The notes below the pieces were generated by a model. The model ran no database searches. It saw only the letters and a list, made by a program, of their open reading frames with translations, and was not told where the DNA came from. Made by a program: the position numbers and the translations under genes. A DNA stretch of 64,000 nucleotides from Rhododendron vialii (taxonomy: Eukaryota; Streptophyta; Magnoliopsida; Ericales; Ericaceae), in assembly GCF_030253575.1 (NCBI RefSeq), contig NC_080569.1:7441001-7505000 (forward strand), written 5' to 3'. Numbering within the stretch: the stretch's first letter is position 1; each line of letters starts with the position of its first letter. Shown in pieces: positions 48,120-59,002 of the stretch.

Positions 48120-48990
48120 AGGTTCCGGTGAGGGATCTCTCATTTTATTAAAATGCGGGACTCCCCTTTCCGATTGAATTTCGATGATCCGAGCCGCTTA
48201 AAGTGATCAAAACGTGATTTTAAGAATCCCCGAGAGAAATCAGCAAAAAAAATGACCGGGAAGGGCTTCATCCGAGCAGTTTTCATTGAACGGTTCAAAA
48301 AAAACTGCTCGGATGACGCCCTTCCCGGTCATTTTTTTTGCTGATTTCTCACGGGGACCCTTGAAATTACGTTCTGCACACATTGAACGGTTCGGATTTT
48401 CAAATTTTGATCGGGAAATGAAAGTTCCTCATTTCGTTAAAATGAGGGATCCCTCACTTGAAAATTCATCTATATATATATAGAGCTTTCTTTAATTTGC
48501 TTGCAGCTCTTTGTAAAGGTCATCGAAGTGATCATAGCTATTAATTAAAAAGGCTAGATGACAGATATATAATCGATGCATACCATAATGTAACAAGATT
48601 TAATTATTTTTTTTATCAGCAACAAAATTATTTACGTATTAAACTCAACAAATGGTACATCGAAAAAAAATTTAACCCAAAACTAGGCTAAGCATAGTAC
48701 AAAACAAAACATGATTTAATTATTTCTGACTCAATTTTTTTTCTAAGGAGAACAAATTTCACAAATTTCTTGCATATTGCATATATATCAAGAAAAAAAA
48801 TTCATGCATATATATATATATATATATCAAAAGAGACTCAAACTATATATGTATTCACCGGAAGTGTAAACATATACACAAATCTCTCTCTTTCTCTCAT
48901 TAGCTTTGACCACACACACAGAAAAATAAATATACTTACCCCAAGAACTTTGTTGCAGTAGTCGCAAAGGACGTAGGCTTGATAGGCCAT
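44426..48990 (-). CDS. Divergent YABBY-family (CRABS CLAW-like) transcription factor, five exons found
   Basis: Exons on the minus strand: 48990-48940, 46989-46912, 45110-44987, 44867-44819, 44501-44426. All have GT-AG borders and compatible phases; 378 nt, 126 residues, no terminal exon found. The first two encode a C2C2 zinc finger: CDYC, 20 residues, CQSC, with the family's exact spacing, although most members have CGHC at the second pair. Exon 3 is Ser/Gln-rich. Exons 4-5 (49 and 76 nt) encode the HMG-like YABBY domain: RPLTKYNGFIR then EEVKRIKDANPGISH and AFSTAAKN. Family members set abaxial identity in lateral organs or control carpel and nectary development in the nucleus. Changes at normally fixed sites (CGHC to CQSC, PSAYNRF to LTKYNGF) mark it as divergent. 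A poly(A) retroelement (45960-46887) sits just beyond exon 2, and a foldback MITE lies in intron 1. An alternative exon 2 end would put the retroelement inside the exon. The next exon should begin with Trp; a TGG at about 43733 lacks an AG acceptor. It may be a pseudogene. Confidence 0.68.
45512..45860. repeat. Two diverged tandem units, period 171 bp
   Basis: Unit 1 starts CTAGATTTGGGTAGGGTTCA at 45512; unit 2 starts CTAGATCTGGGCAGGGTTCA at 45683. Both carry AGAGGTTTATGCC and TTCGTCACCAAA. It lies in intron 2 of the YABBY-like gene. Origin unknown; possibly a TE fragment. Confidence 0.8.
45960..46887 (+). mobile_element. Poly(A)-tailed non-LTR retroelement inserted next to YABBY-like exon 2
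   Basis: Ends in a run of 16 A (46874-46889). The 9-bp direct repeat AACAGATAT is at 45951-45959 and 46888-46896, as left by target-primed reverse transcription. The body is CT/GC-rich at the 5' side, with a C24 run at 46030-46053. It ends with a GTTATGAAATGAATTGACC segment, which resembles plant LINE 3' ends. No reverse transcriptase was recognised, so it is non-autonomous or 5'-truncated. It is antisense to the YABBY-like gene. Confidence 0.72.
47948..48116. repeat. 53-bp tandem repeat with (TA)n and (GA)n runs
   Basis: The segment TTTCAACATGCACAATAATA plus TTGACCTTTC and (TA)n occurs twice, at about 47958 and 48011, then a (GA)n run fills 48064-48116. It lies in intron 1 of the YABBY-like gene, directly before the MITE at 48128. 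Confidence 0.85.
48128..48457. mobile_element. Foldback MITE related to the element at 2382
   Basis: The outer arms are GTGAGGGATCTCTCATTTTA and the inverted AAAATGAGGGATCCCTCAC. The core GGGCTTCATCCGAGCAGTTT and its inverted partner meet near 48295. The core is shared with 2382-2762. Ends next to (GA)n and (TA)n runs. Confidence 0.78.
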
Positions 48991-50356
48991 GGCAATGGTG
49001 TTGGCTTTCCCTCCCAAGTTAATATTTTTATTATTACTAGCAAGAAAGAGGAACTAGTAGAAGAGAAGTGGTTTTGGTGTTTGGAGTTTGACCTATATAT
49101 ATATATATCTTCAAAGGTGGCAAATTGGTAGATTTAAAATAGGAAACAGGCTAGGGTACGTAGCTTTGGTGGAAAGAATCAAAAAGAAAATCTAGGGTTT
49201 ACTATGTTGATTAATGGTACGGGTCCATTCTGATGAGTGGCATGCAAACAAACCTCACTTCTTTGACCAAAAACCTATGGGTACCGATCAGCCGTAGGAA
49301 AATCGTACCGATGGCCGCGCCGAGTATATATACAAAAAATAAGATGTTTAGATCAAGTACCCTACACACATCGGATGCCGTTGATTTCTGCGTGGACCCC
49401 CTCGTTTTTTTTTATAGAACTTTTGGACAGCTCGGATCGGCCGTCCGGTGGCCAGATACGGCCCGGCGCGGCCGTCGGTATGATTTCCCTAGGGTTTCGG
49501 TCAATACTGATAGCAGGACTCCTTCTTTAACCCTGTTTGCTAGCACTTACGGAGTATAATCTAACTTATTTAGTTTATTTGCTTAAAAAAAACTAATGAA
49601 ATGTGTTTGCCACCCATTATGAATAGTCACTTATTTTGCTTTTCTGGCTTATTTGGTCCAAAAAAGCTACTAGATTATTTAAATTTAAATTTGAAACTTT
49701 TTAGCTTATTTTAAGTATTTAGAACATGAAAGGACAAAAGAATCCTAAAATGAATAAGTTTCTTACTCATTTTTAAGAATAATTTAGACATTTCATTTAT
49801 AAAAATCTATTTGACAGCTTATTCAAGCAAACATGTTATACTTATTTTTTTTTATAACTTATTAAAATCTATAACAAATACTTTTATAGCTTATTTTGAT
49901 TTGTGTAAGCGAATAATATTCTAAAAAATTATAATCTAAAAAGTTAACGTGCTAGCGCAAACGGGCCTTTATGTATGCTGGGTGTGGACTTTGGACCATA
50001 TATCTTGCCTAGCGATAATAGGAGAATTCTAATTAATTAAGAAAATCATATTTTAATTTCCATTCATTTGGAAAGAATTGTCTAGAAGCATATATTTTTG
50101 TTTCCTAGCTAGTTTAATTTTATCTAGTGGGTGCTTGCGAAAAATCATTTTGACAAAATTTTAGATTCTACCTTCTAAAAATCAGTATAGAATGTTTCGT
50201 CAAAAATTCTATATGACTGATATTTAGAATCTATAGATTCTGAGAACTTGAAAAAGGAAAGAAATTACCAAAATTTCAAAGCTAGCGAGGTTTGGTAGCT
50301 TTTAGAATTCTGTAACACAAATTCTTAGAAAAGGAATGATATTCTCATAATTTCAC

Positions 50357-52797
50357 TGTAATACCCGTCCCGGATATTTAGTATTTTAAACTCATATTTT
50401 AATTGAATTATGTGTTTATAGGGTTAATTATTATTTGATGGGAATTTAACTAAATGCTATTGGTCGGTTGCAAAAGTGAATGGGCGGTGTGGTTACACCA
50501 CATAATTTTTCAAAGGTAGATATTCGTTAAATATCTCATTCTTTCCCCTTTCCCTGATATTCTACGTAGAGAGAGAGAGAGAGAGAGAGAGAGGGGGAGA
50601 GAAAAGGAGGAGGAGGTCACGGCTAAGGGGAGGGAGGAAGGAGAGGTCCGTTTTCGACGATCCAACTCGGTGGCAAGTAAGTTCTTGTACTCTAGAAGTG
50701 TAATCCATGTTTAATTTTATATTTGTGTGGTTAGATTCTCCATGGATTGAGTTTTGGAAGGAAATTGACAAAGTTCATGTTTTGGGTCAAATTCGTGGGT
50801 TTTGGTAATCTGTCGTTTGGGGGCCCTTCTGCTAGGAATCAATTTTTGGTGTCTTCATAACTGTAAAAGTACGTTTCAATACGAAGATTTCGGTACCAAG
50901 ATCATGCAAAACCGATAATCACACAATTAGTTATGAATTTTTGAATACTGGCTGTTTGCTGGATGTGCGATTCTGTGCGTGGCTGTCTTCTTTTAACTTT
51001 CTGGGCATGATGAACATTTTGGGTGGCTTTGGGTCTTTTACAGGAGCTGCATATTTAAGTTAAGAAGAGATTGGCGTTGGAATCAAGTAATTTGGTTAAG
51101 TATACAATTTTTGGTGAATTTCTAAAGCAGGGTTGGTTGACTGGGGCGAAAATAGTTGCGAATCGGTTTTTCTTTTGATTGTTGGGTTAACCTCCTCTCG
51201 TTTCTGAACCTGGGATTTTAACTGAGTGTAGGGCTTGTAGTGGTGCAACTTTGGGTGTTGGTTTTAATATTTTTGGGTTTAAGATGAAAGAGTTATGATT
51301 TTTCAATCAATTTTACTTATTCCCGCGTAGAATCTGGCAGCAGCGACAGACTTTGGTATAATGGCCATAACTCCTAGCTCGGGACTCGAAATGACACACC
51401 GTTTGTTTTGTTAGAAACTAGACACATAGAGCTTTCCAACGATACATCCCATGCATCATGGGTATGTCCGAGCGATAACAGATTTGCATCTAAAGTTGAC
51501 CTAAATTCTGGCTTTGCACCAGTTTTACTGTTTTGTTGCGTTGGGCTGTTTGGTTGAGATTGTACACTTATGGGTCTTTATATTTGATATATTTGGATGT
51601 GTTGGAGTACCTTGGGAGTATGGAAAAGATGTGTGAGGTCTCCCGGGTACGTGGGTACTCCCGGACACCTCTAGAGATTTTGGTGACTTTGTGTAGTGTT
51701 TGCCCCATTAGCTAGTGTAGAAGGCATGTTATGATTTGTTAGTCTAGCATTTGGTTTAACATTCCTAGATGTTCATATGCTGATATGGGTTAACTTGTGG
51801 CTAGGTAACGAGCCGGTCTTTTAGGAGGTGCCGAAACCGTAAGTTTGGCATACTCCAGTCGAATGAAAGGTGAGTGTGTCTGATATGGTTTTTCTCAATA
51901 AGATATTATAATGCGGTGGAGGTGATTATATATCAATGATATCATGCTAATCGAGGTTTAGCTATTGATATGGATATATGTGGTCGAAATTGTATATCAT
52001 GCTATATATTGTTTTAGCTAATGGTATGCATGCTTGTTGTATGTTGATTGTACCCGCGAAAGGATTGTGGAGTGAGTCACGCCATGTCGTATGTCATTCC
52101 GTCTAATTAACGGAGGTTGGGAGCATGGTTTGCGGGACACAATGCCTTGGGTACATGGGAATGTGGCAGACATGTCACTGCATGCTTGTGTGATTTACAT
52201 TCAGGCTGTCGTTAATTCAGTTATTGTTACGTGGTTATTTATTGGATAATATTGCTATGTTTGGCGGATGTGGTGGTTATAACTAATATACTCATATGGG
52301 TGTTGCAGTTATGTTGGTGGTGAATATTCTGATTGATATTCTTATGGGTATTGTGATATTTTATTGAGCATTTCTATATCTCACACACTCTGGCTTTCCT
52401 TTTTGGTCTGCCAGGTAGCAGGTTCCTTAGAGTGGTTCCACTACCGGTCGGCGTGTTGAGGTGCACTCGAGTATTAGCTTTGGGAGGTGTTGGTGGTCGA
52501 GCGTGCTGTAGGTAGTTATTGAAGGAATTGATTTTTATAAGTTGTAGTTTAGTCATTGGTAAATATGTTGAAGTATAGAACTTAATAAGTCTTGTAGTAG
52601 TGGTTATGGTTTTAGCTATGCAGGCTTGTGATTGGTTGATCGGTACGTTGACTCATTTCTGTTTTATTGTGAGAAGTCTTCCGCTAGGTTGTATTCTGAT
52701 TGGTTGTAGAGTGTAGTGTGGTTTTTTGTGTGGAATGCCACGTGGCCGCGCCGACTCGGGCCCACTTTGGGTGTCGTTTGCGGGGCGGGGCGTGACA
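50357..52797 (+). mobile_element. Solo LTR with 5-bp target duplication and an empty sister site
   Basis: Starts TGTAATACCCGTCCCGG and ends GGGGCGGGGCGTGACA; target duplication TTCAC at 50352-50356 and 52798-52802. The left duplication copy near 3808-3822 reads straight through (ATTTTACAGCTGCAAC), which is the pre-insertion site. It shares about 730 bp with the solo LTR at 23179. A short GA run at 50573-50593 precedes the shared block. No gag-pol. Confidence 0.92.
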
Positions 52798-54048
52798 TTC
52801 ACCGCTGCAACAAACATGTTTTTTAATTTCTTCTAAAATTCAGAATCCAAAATTTATAGTAGAATTTGAAGCTAAAATAAAAAATTTGTATCAACAGCTA
52901 TCGTAAACACGTCTTTAATATTCCTGTTTTTTAGAGTTACTTGATCAAGAAGAATTAGAGTTTATTTTGTTTCCTTACATCTTATTTCCCTTTTCGGTAT
53001 ATTAGGAATGCTTGATAGGTTTAGAGTTACATGGGGATGCATCTTTTTCTGTCAATAAGAAGACGGATTCTTTATTTTTCTCCTATCTCTAACCCCAAGT
53101 CCATTTCTGTTATTTCATGTGGAAAGAACTGAAATTGGCAAAAAATTATCACATAAAAACAATCTAGTGCATGCCTGGCACGGCTCGAACATTGGCATTC
53201 AAGAAATCACCATGGCTCGAAATTTACCTTTTAGCGAGCTTATCTATATTTAAAGGTACAATGCAATATAATCAATTGTAAATTCATCAACCAAACCATT
53301 TAATGCAGTTATTAATTTTTTAAAACTGAAACCAAACAACACACTAAAAAACCAAACCAAACCATTTGATTTAAATTGGTTTGGACTGGATTCCCGGTTA
53401 GACGGATGTTTTGTTCACCCCTAAGTTTATACTTAGTATTCAGAAAAGTCTGAAAAGATCGAGGTTGATTTAAGCCATTTCAAATTAATTACAAACACTT
53501 CCCGTGATATTCACATACTACAAAAGAATCCAGAAACCAACAATTAATGGTGACTGTGTAAAAATACTATCCGGCATTTCGAATTTCTAACGCCTTATGT
53601 AGCATATTATTTAAATACCACTTTTCTTGTATTTTTAGCGGAAAAAAAAAAATTACTATGCGTTCTTGTAAACTTACAAGTCTAAAACTTATTTCGGTAT
53701 TTTTTACGTACTTTGTGTAACTTTTTATTTAGCCTTTCGTCGTAGTTTTTGGAGTTAAGTGATCGTCTCGACGAAACGAATTGGAAAATTATGAAAAAAT
53801 GGACGGATGTTAAAAAAATTCAAATAAGATGGCACTTTAGACAAATAAGACAACCATTTGATATTTTTTTTGTCTATAGTGAACTTTTTTTTTATATTTT
53901 TGATCATAATTTTGTATTTTTTAAACTGTTCTCGTCGAAACGGATGATTAATTCAAAAAATATCACGCAAATTTAATAAAAATTTAGAAAAAACAAATAA
54001 AACACATAAAATAAAGAAATAAGTTAAGTTTAAAAGAATCCACCCTAA

Positions 54049-54509
54049 GGGTACGTTTGGTTGGATGGAATCAAGGTTAGAATAGAATAGTCATTCCAAT
54101 GACTTACTTATTCTAATGTTTGGTTTACTATTGAATAATGGAATGATGATTCCAAATAGAATCACTATTCACCTTAGTAAAGGAATTGTTATTCCATCCA
54201 AAAAACTAAGGAATTGTTATTCCATTTATTTGTTACACCAAAATTACTAATGTCACTCCAACATTCACTATTGCCACACCAAAAATTACTATTGCCACTC
54301 CAAAAAATGTTATTGCCACTCCAAAAATTACTATTGTTACTCCAAAAATTGCTATTGCTACACTATTCCATTGGAGATGACAATGACTATTCCTAAGCAC
54401 AACCAAACATGAGAATGAGAATGATTATTTCATTCTCAATTCCTTCAATTCTATTCCATTCTTAATTCCATTCCTAGTCATATTCCATTCCATCCAACCA
54501 AACGCATCC
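54049..54509. mobile_element. Tourist/Harbinger-like MITE (TAA target)
   Basis: Ends GGGTACGTTTGGTTGGATGG and CCATCCAACCAAACGCATCC are inverted repeats. TAA flanks both sides (54046-54048, 54510-54512). Absent from the sister copy, which reads CCACCCTAATTATG near 5103. Confidence 0.85.
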
Positions 54510-54512
54510 TAA

Positions 54513-55379
54513 AAGAGCATTCACAGTGGAATAATCAAAACCAAAATGTTGCCAAGGTTAACAATATTTGCTAAAAAAAAGTGCTCATATTGGAATAACC
54601 AAACCTAGCAATCTCTTAATAACTCATCAAATTTTGGCATTTGAATAATCAAAACTAGCAACTTTTTTGCCAATAATCAAATTTTCTCTATCTCAATTAA
54701 GTACACCATTATTACACAAAAATCTTCTCTCTCTTCCCCTTTTTCTCTCTCTCAATAATGTTTTCAAAAAATAATTTTAAAAAACTATATTTTCAGTTTT
54801 TTTTTTCTTGTTTTTTTCAGAAACTTTTTAATTTTTACAAAAATCTATTTTTTGCAAAAATTTTAAAAATTGTAAGTAAATAAAGTGTGTTTTTAAAAAA
54901 CTGTTTTTAAAATTTCAAAACTCTTTTACACAAAATTGTTTTTTTAAAAACTTTTTTTGGTAACGGTTTTTGAGATTTCAAAATAGTTTTTTACACAAAA
55001 TCTGTTTTTAAAAAACTATATTTATAGTTTTAAAATTTTCAAAACTGTTTGTGCAAATATTGTTCTTTCAAAATTTCTCAAAACTTATTTACAGTTTTTA
55101 AGTGAACAAAGTATGTGTTTTTTGAAAAATAATTTTTTTTTCGAAAAATTATTATTTTTTACACTACAACTGTTTTCTTTTTTTTCAAAAACTGTTTTTT
55201 CAAAAAATATACGTGAAATGAAGGGAAAAAGTTTGAAGGGCCCATTGGTTTTGATTATGGGCAAAAAAATAACCAATGAGAGATTTAACATTGCTAACTT
55301 TAATAACCTCTAAATGGATAATCAAAATCTGATGTTATATTTTAATTATTTATATTTGCTTATGCTACCACGGATGCTC
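54513..55379. mobile_element. Second foldback MITE at the same TAA
   Basis: Ends AAGAGCATTCACAGTGG and CCACGGATGCTC are inverted; TAA lies before (54510-54512) and after (55380-55382). The interior is a T/A-rich run of TTTTTCAAAAACTG-type repeats that gives spurious ORFs on both strands. Absent from the sister copy. Confidence 0.75.
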
Positions 55380-56270
55380 TAATTATGATCGTATAATGAT
55401 TTCCATTTCTAACGAAAAATTAAGTTAAGTTTATTTCAACATTATTATTTAATGGTCAAATAATAAGTACATCCGGAATTATTATCGAATGATTGAGGAA
55501 AGTAAAAATGTAATCAACCTTTTTGAAAACTTTTTTAGCTGTCGCCAAGAAGAGAAACATACGCAGTCCAAGTGACGCACAGTCCAGGGCACCAAATAAT
55601 TTCCCCGATTCGAAAGGGTCCCACCGCACGCTGTGCACAGTAAAAAATTATGGAGTGGTTCGTGACGGTGCTCCTAACAACTTTTTTTCACGGCACATTT
55701 TCATGTGATTCATTACAAAAAGTGTGTGAATTCGACAAAATATATATAGTGAGATAGAGTGTTGACCATAATGTGGTGGTAAGGTGAAAATTTTCGATAC
55801 GACATGAGAACCCAACATGAATATGACATGAGATTAATGGGTTAGTGTTAATTATTTTTTACACGAAACACAAATATGACACCATATACTAACACGAAAA
55901 ATTAAACAAATCGGGTTATGATTGAGAAAACTATGACACCGACACGACGGCGGATGAAAATTTATGAAAGGACATGATAACACGATCTGAACCCAACACG
56001 AAATTAGCGTGTTAGGCTAGATTATTTCTGACATAAAACATAAATACGACACAATACAATAACACAAAAAACTAAACAAATCAAAATAGTGTGAAAATTT
56101 TTTTGATATTAATACGAAATGACACGATGCCTAGGAGCAGTGGCCGGCTGAATAATGGAGTACTCCACTTCCCACACGGCACACACACCTGCTTATTTAT
56201 TGTATTTCCTCCCCCTTTCAGTGTCTCTTCTCACCTCGCTTCACTCTCTTCATTTCTCTCTCTCCTCGCA

Positions 56271-56339
56271 ATGAAGAACAAAACACCACCACCACCAACA
56301 GAGTCCTCCACCGCCGCCCACTCCCACTCTCTCACATGA
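56271..56339 (+). CDS. uORF of the right CCR3-like gene
   Basis: A 22-codon ORF beginning ATGAAGAACAAA, with its stop overlapping the main ATG at 56336 as ATGA. It matches the left copy in length, position and all but one residue (K to N at position 3). Confidence 0.45.
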   Translation: MKNKTPPPPTESSTAAHSHSLT

Positions 56340-59002
56340 CGACAACTCCTCCACCACTCTCCTCCGCCATCACCCTCCTCATCACCTTCCTCATCGCCAC
56401 CACCTCTCCTCCACTCCCTCTCGTCGCCAGCTCCACCATCGCCGTCACCCACAAGCCCTCCAGTACCACCACCATCTGCGGCATCACCGCCGGCAAACCA
56501 ACCCAATCCATCCAATGCTACCACAACAACCGCACAGTTCCCATCTCACCCAACGTCTCCTACGAGTCCATCTCAGGCGGCCGTGACCTCTTCTGCGGCC
56601 TTCGAACTGGCGGGTTCAGCCTCATATGTTGGGACACCACCACATTCCTCCCCAAACGGATTTACTTTAGCCACACCCGTCCATTGACGGGTTTAACAGT
56701 CGGAACTTCGCAAATATGCGCGATTCGGGCTAATAATGGAGTCGCCATGTGCTGGAGATTTCAGTCGCCCGATGGAACGTTGAAATTCCGCGCAATTACT
56801 TCAGGTGAGGGAAAATCGACGGATAGACCCAATTGCTGAAACTTTATATATCCAACACAACCAACGTAGGATTTTATTCCTTTTAACATTCCCCCTCATC
56901 CGGCCCAACTTATGCATCTCGACTAGTAGTCTAATCCACTACTCAGTTTGTTTGGCCATCCACGTTGGGCTACGAAATTTATAAAAAATTACTTTCTTGC
57001 GGCTTAACTTCTCTAAGGATTTGGGATAATTTCCACATTTTCTGTGGGGAGATTACATTACATTTTACACGTTCAAAACTGATTTATAGATTTTATACAG
57101 TTATTTTGAATCCTCCCAAAAGTTAAAAATGATGGGTTTGTACATGCTTCAGGTGGAGGGTTCTCTTGTGGGATACTGGAGAACAACAGTAGGGTAATTT
57201 GTTGGGGCGGGAGCGAAATCGGAGCTGAGATTCAGAGACAATTCGGTAATCTCACCATGTTGAGCTTGGTTGCAGGGGAGTCTCATGCTTGTGGATTGGC
57301 AACAAATGGGTATTTGATTTGCAAAGGAAGCAATGCCAGTGGACAGCTCAATGCTCCTTCCCTTTCGCCATTCGAGATCTCGGGTCTGGCTCTCGGTTCG
57401 AATCACAGCTGCGGAATTCTGCAAAAAAATGGGTCCGTTATTTGCTGGGGAGGAGGAACGAAAAGATCCGAATTATCAAGCGACGCAGCCAACACTTCGG
57501 GATTAGTTTCATTTGAGGCCATTGAAGCTGGTTCCGGTTTCACGTGCGGGCTAACGACGAGAAATTTATCATTGGTTTGTTGGGGGCTAGGGTTTAGTTC
57601 AGTCACCGTGCTTCCGTTGGCAAAGGTGATTCCAGGCCCATGTATTCAATCTTCATGTAGCAGTTGTGGGGTGTTTCCGAATTCGGATAGTCTTTGTGCT
57701 GGTTCTGGAAACATATGCCAATCTTGTGCGATTGAGCTTCCAATCCCAGTTCTGCTGCCGGCATCGCCGGCATCAGCACCGCGGTCACGAGTTCCGCCGC
57801 CATCAGTAGCTAAAAAGAGGTTTTTCTTGGCGTTTGGTATTGTTGGTTCAGTTGGGGGAATAGCAGGCATTTGCACTATTGTCTATTGGTTGTGGAGGAG
57901 AGGTTTTTGTAATTTTCTCCACAAGAAATTTGATCGCTCTTTGCAACCCCCAGTTGGTGATGGTTCCAATGTGCCTCCTCCCTCCTCAAATGGCGAAAAG
58001 TCGCAGAGATTGAGGCGGCAAAGGAGCGGGACTTCATCGAAGCACATTGACAGGGTAGAGGAATTTGCCCTAATTGAGCTCTCTGCTGCCACTAACAACT
58101 TCTCATTCGAAAACAAGATTGGTGGTGGGAGTTTTGGAACGGTGTACAAAGGCAAACTCCCTGATGGTCGCGAAGTGGCCATCAAGAGGAGTGAGATAGG
58201 GGCGACAACCAAGAAATTCCAAGAAAAAGAAATCGAGTTTGATTCGGAACTAGCATCCTTATCGCGCCTCCATCACAAGCACTTGGTGGAACTTGTGGGA
58301 TTTTGCAAAGAAAACGACGAGAGGCTTTTGGTATACGAGCATATGAGCAATGGGTCGCTATACGAACATCTCAAGGAAAATGACAGAGAGGGCAGCAACA
58401 TTTTGAACTCTTGGAAAATGAGGATCAAAATCGCGCTGGAAACGGCCAGGGGAATCGAGTACCTCCACAACTATGCAGTACCACCCATTATCCATAGAGA
58501 CATCAAGTCCTCCAACATACTTCTTGATGCGAATTGGACTGCGAAAGTGTCGGATTTTGGGTTTTCATTAATGGGTCCGGAGGCCGATACAAAGTCCATG
58601 TCAACAAAGGCGGTTGGGACAGTTGGGTATATCGATCCCGAGTACTATGGGCTGAACATTCTGACAGCAAAGAGCGATGTTTATGGACTAGGAGTGGTAC
58701 TCTTGGAGCTTCTAACGGGGAAGCGGGCCATGTTTAAGGTTGAGGGGTTAGATCCTATGACAGTAGTGGAATATGCAGGGCCACGAATAGCGGCGGGGGA
58801 GCTGCAGAGTGTGTTGGATAAGAGGGTGGGTGTCCCAAACGCGAACGAGGCTGAGGCGGTGGAGGTGGTGGCTTACGCTGCTCTGAAATGTGTAAACTTG
58901 GAGGGCAACGAGAGACCCTCCATAACTGACGTTGTGGTTAATTTAGAGAGAGCAATGGCTCTTTGTGAAGGTGGCATTTCTAGTACCAAATTTTTTGAAT
59001 AG
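56336..59002 (+). CDS. CRINKLY4-related receptor kinase, CCR3-like (right copy)
   Basis: Exons 56336-56804 and 57153-59002, with the same splice sites and phase as the left copy; 772 residues. Domain order is identical: signal peptide, CRINKLY repeats, TNFR-like Cys-rich stretch (about 320-348), transmembrane helix (about 380-404), RD kinase (about 480-755) with GGGSFG, AIKR, HRDIKSSN and DFG. In the last 581 residues I count 29 differences from the left copy. This copy keeps the family-typical Gly in DPEYYGLN and LLTGKR and the Cys in QICAI, so it looks the better preserved of the two. It has ICAIRANN where the left copy has Gly in place of that Arg. Expected role: plasma-membrane receptor-like kinase in cell-surface signalling. 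Intron 348 bp. Confidence 0.92.

Noticed and set aside
55085-55313. Lys/Phe-rich ORFs on both strands
   Set aside because: They lie in the A/T-rich interior of a foldback MITE.
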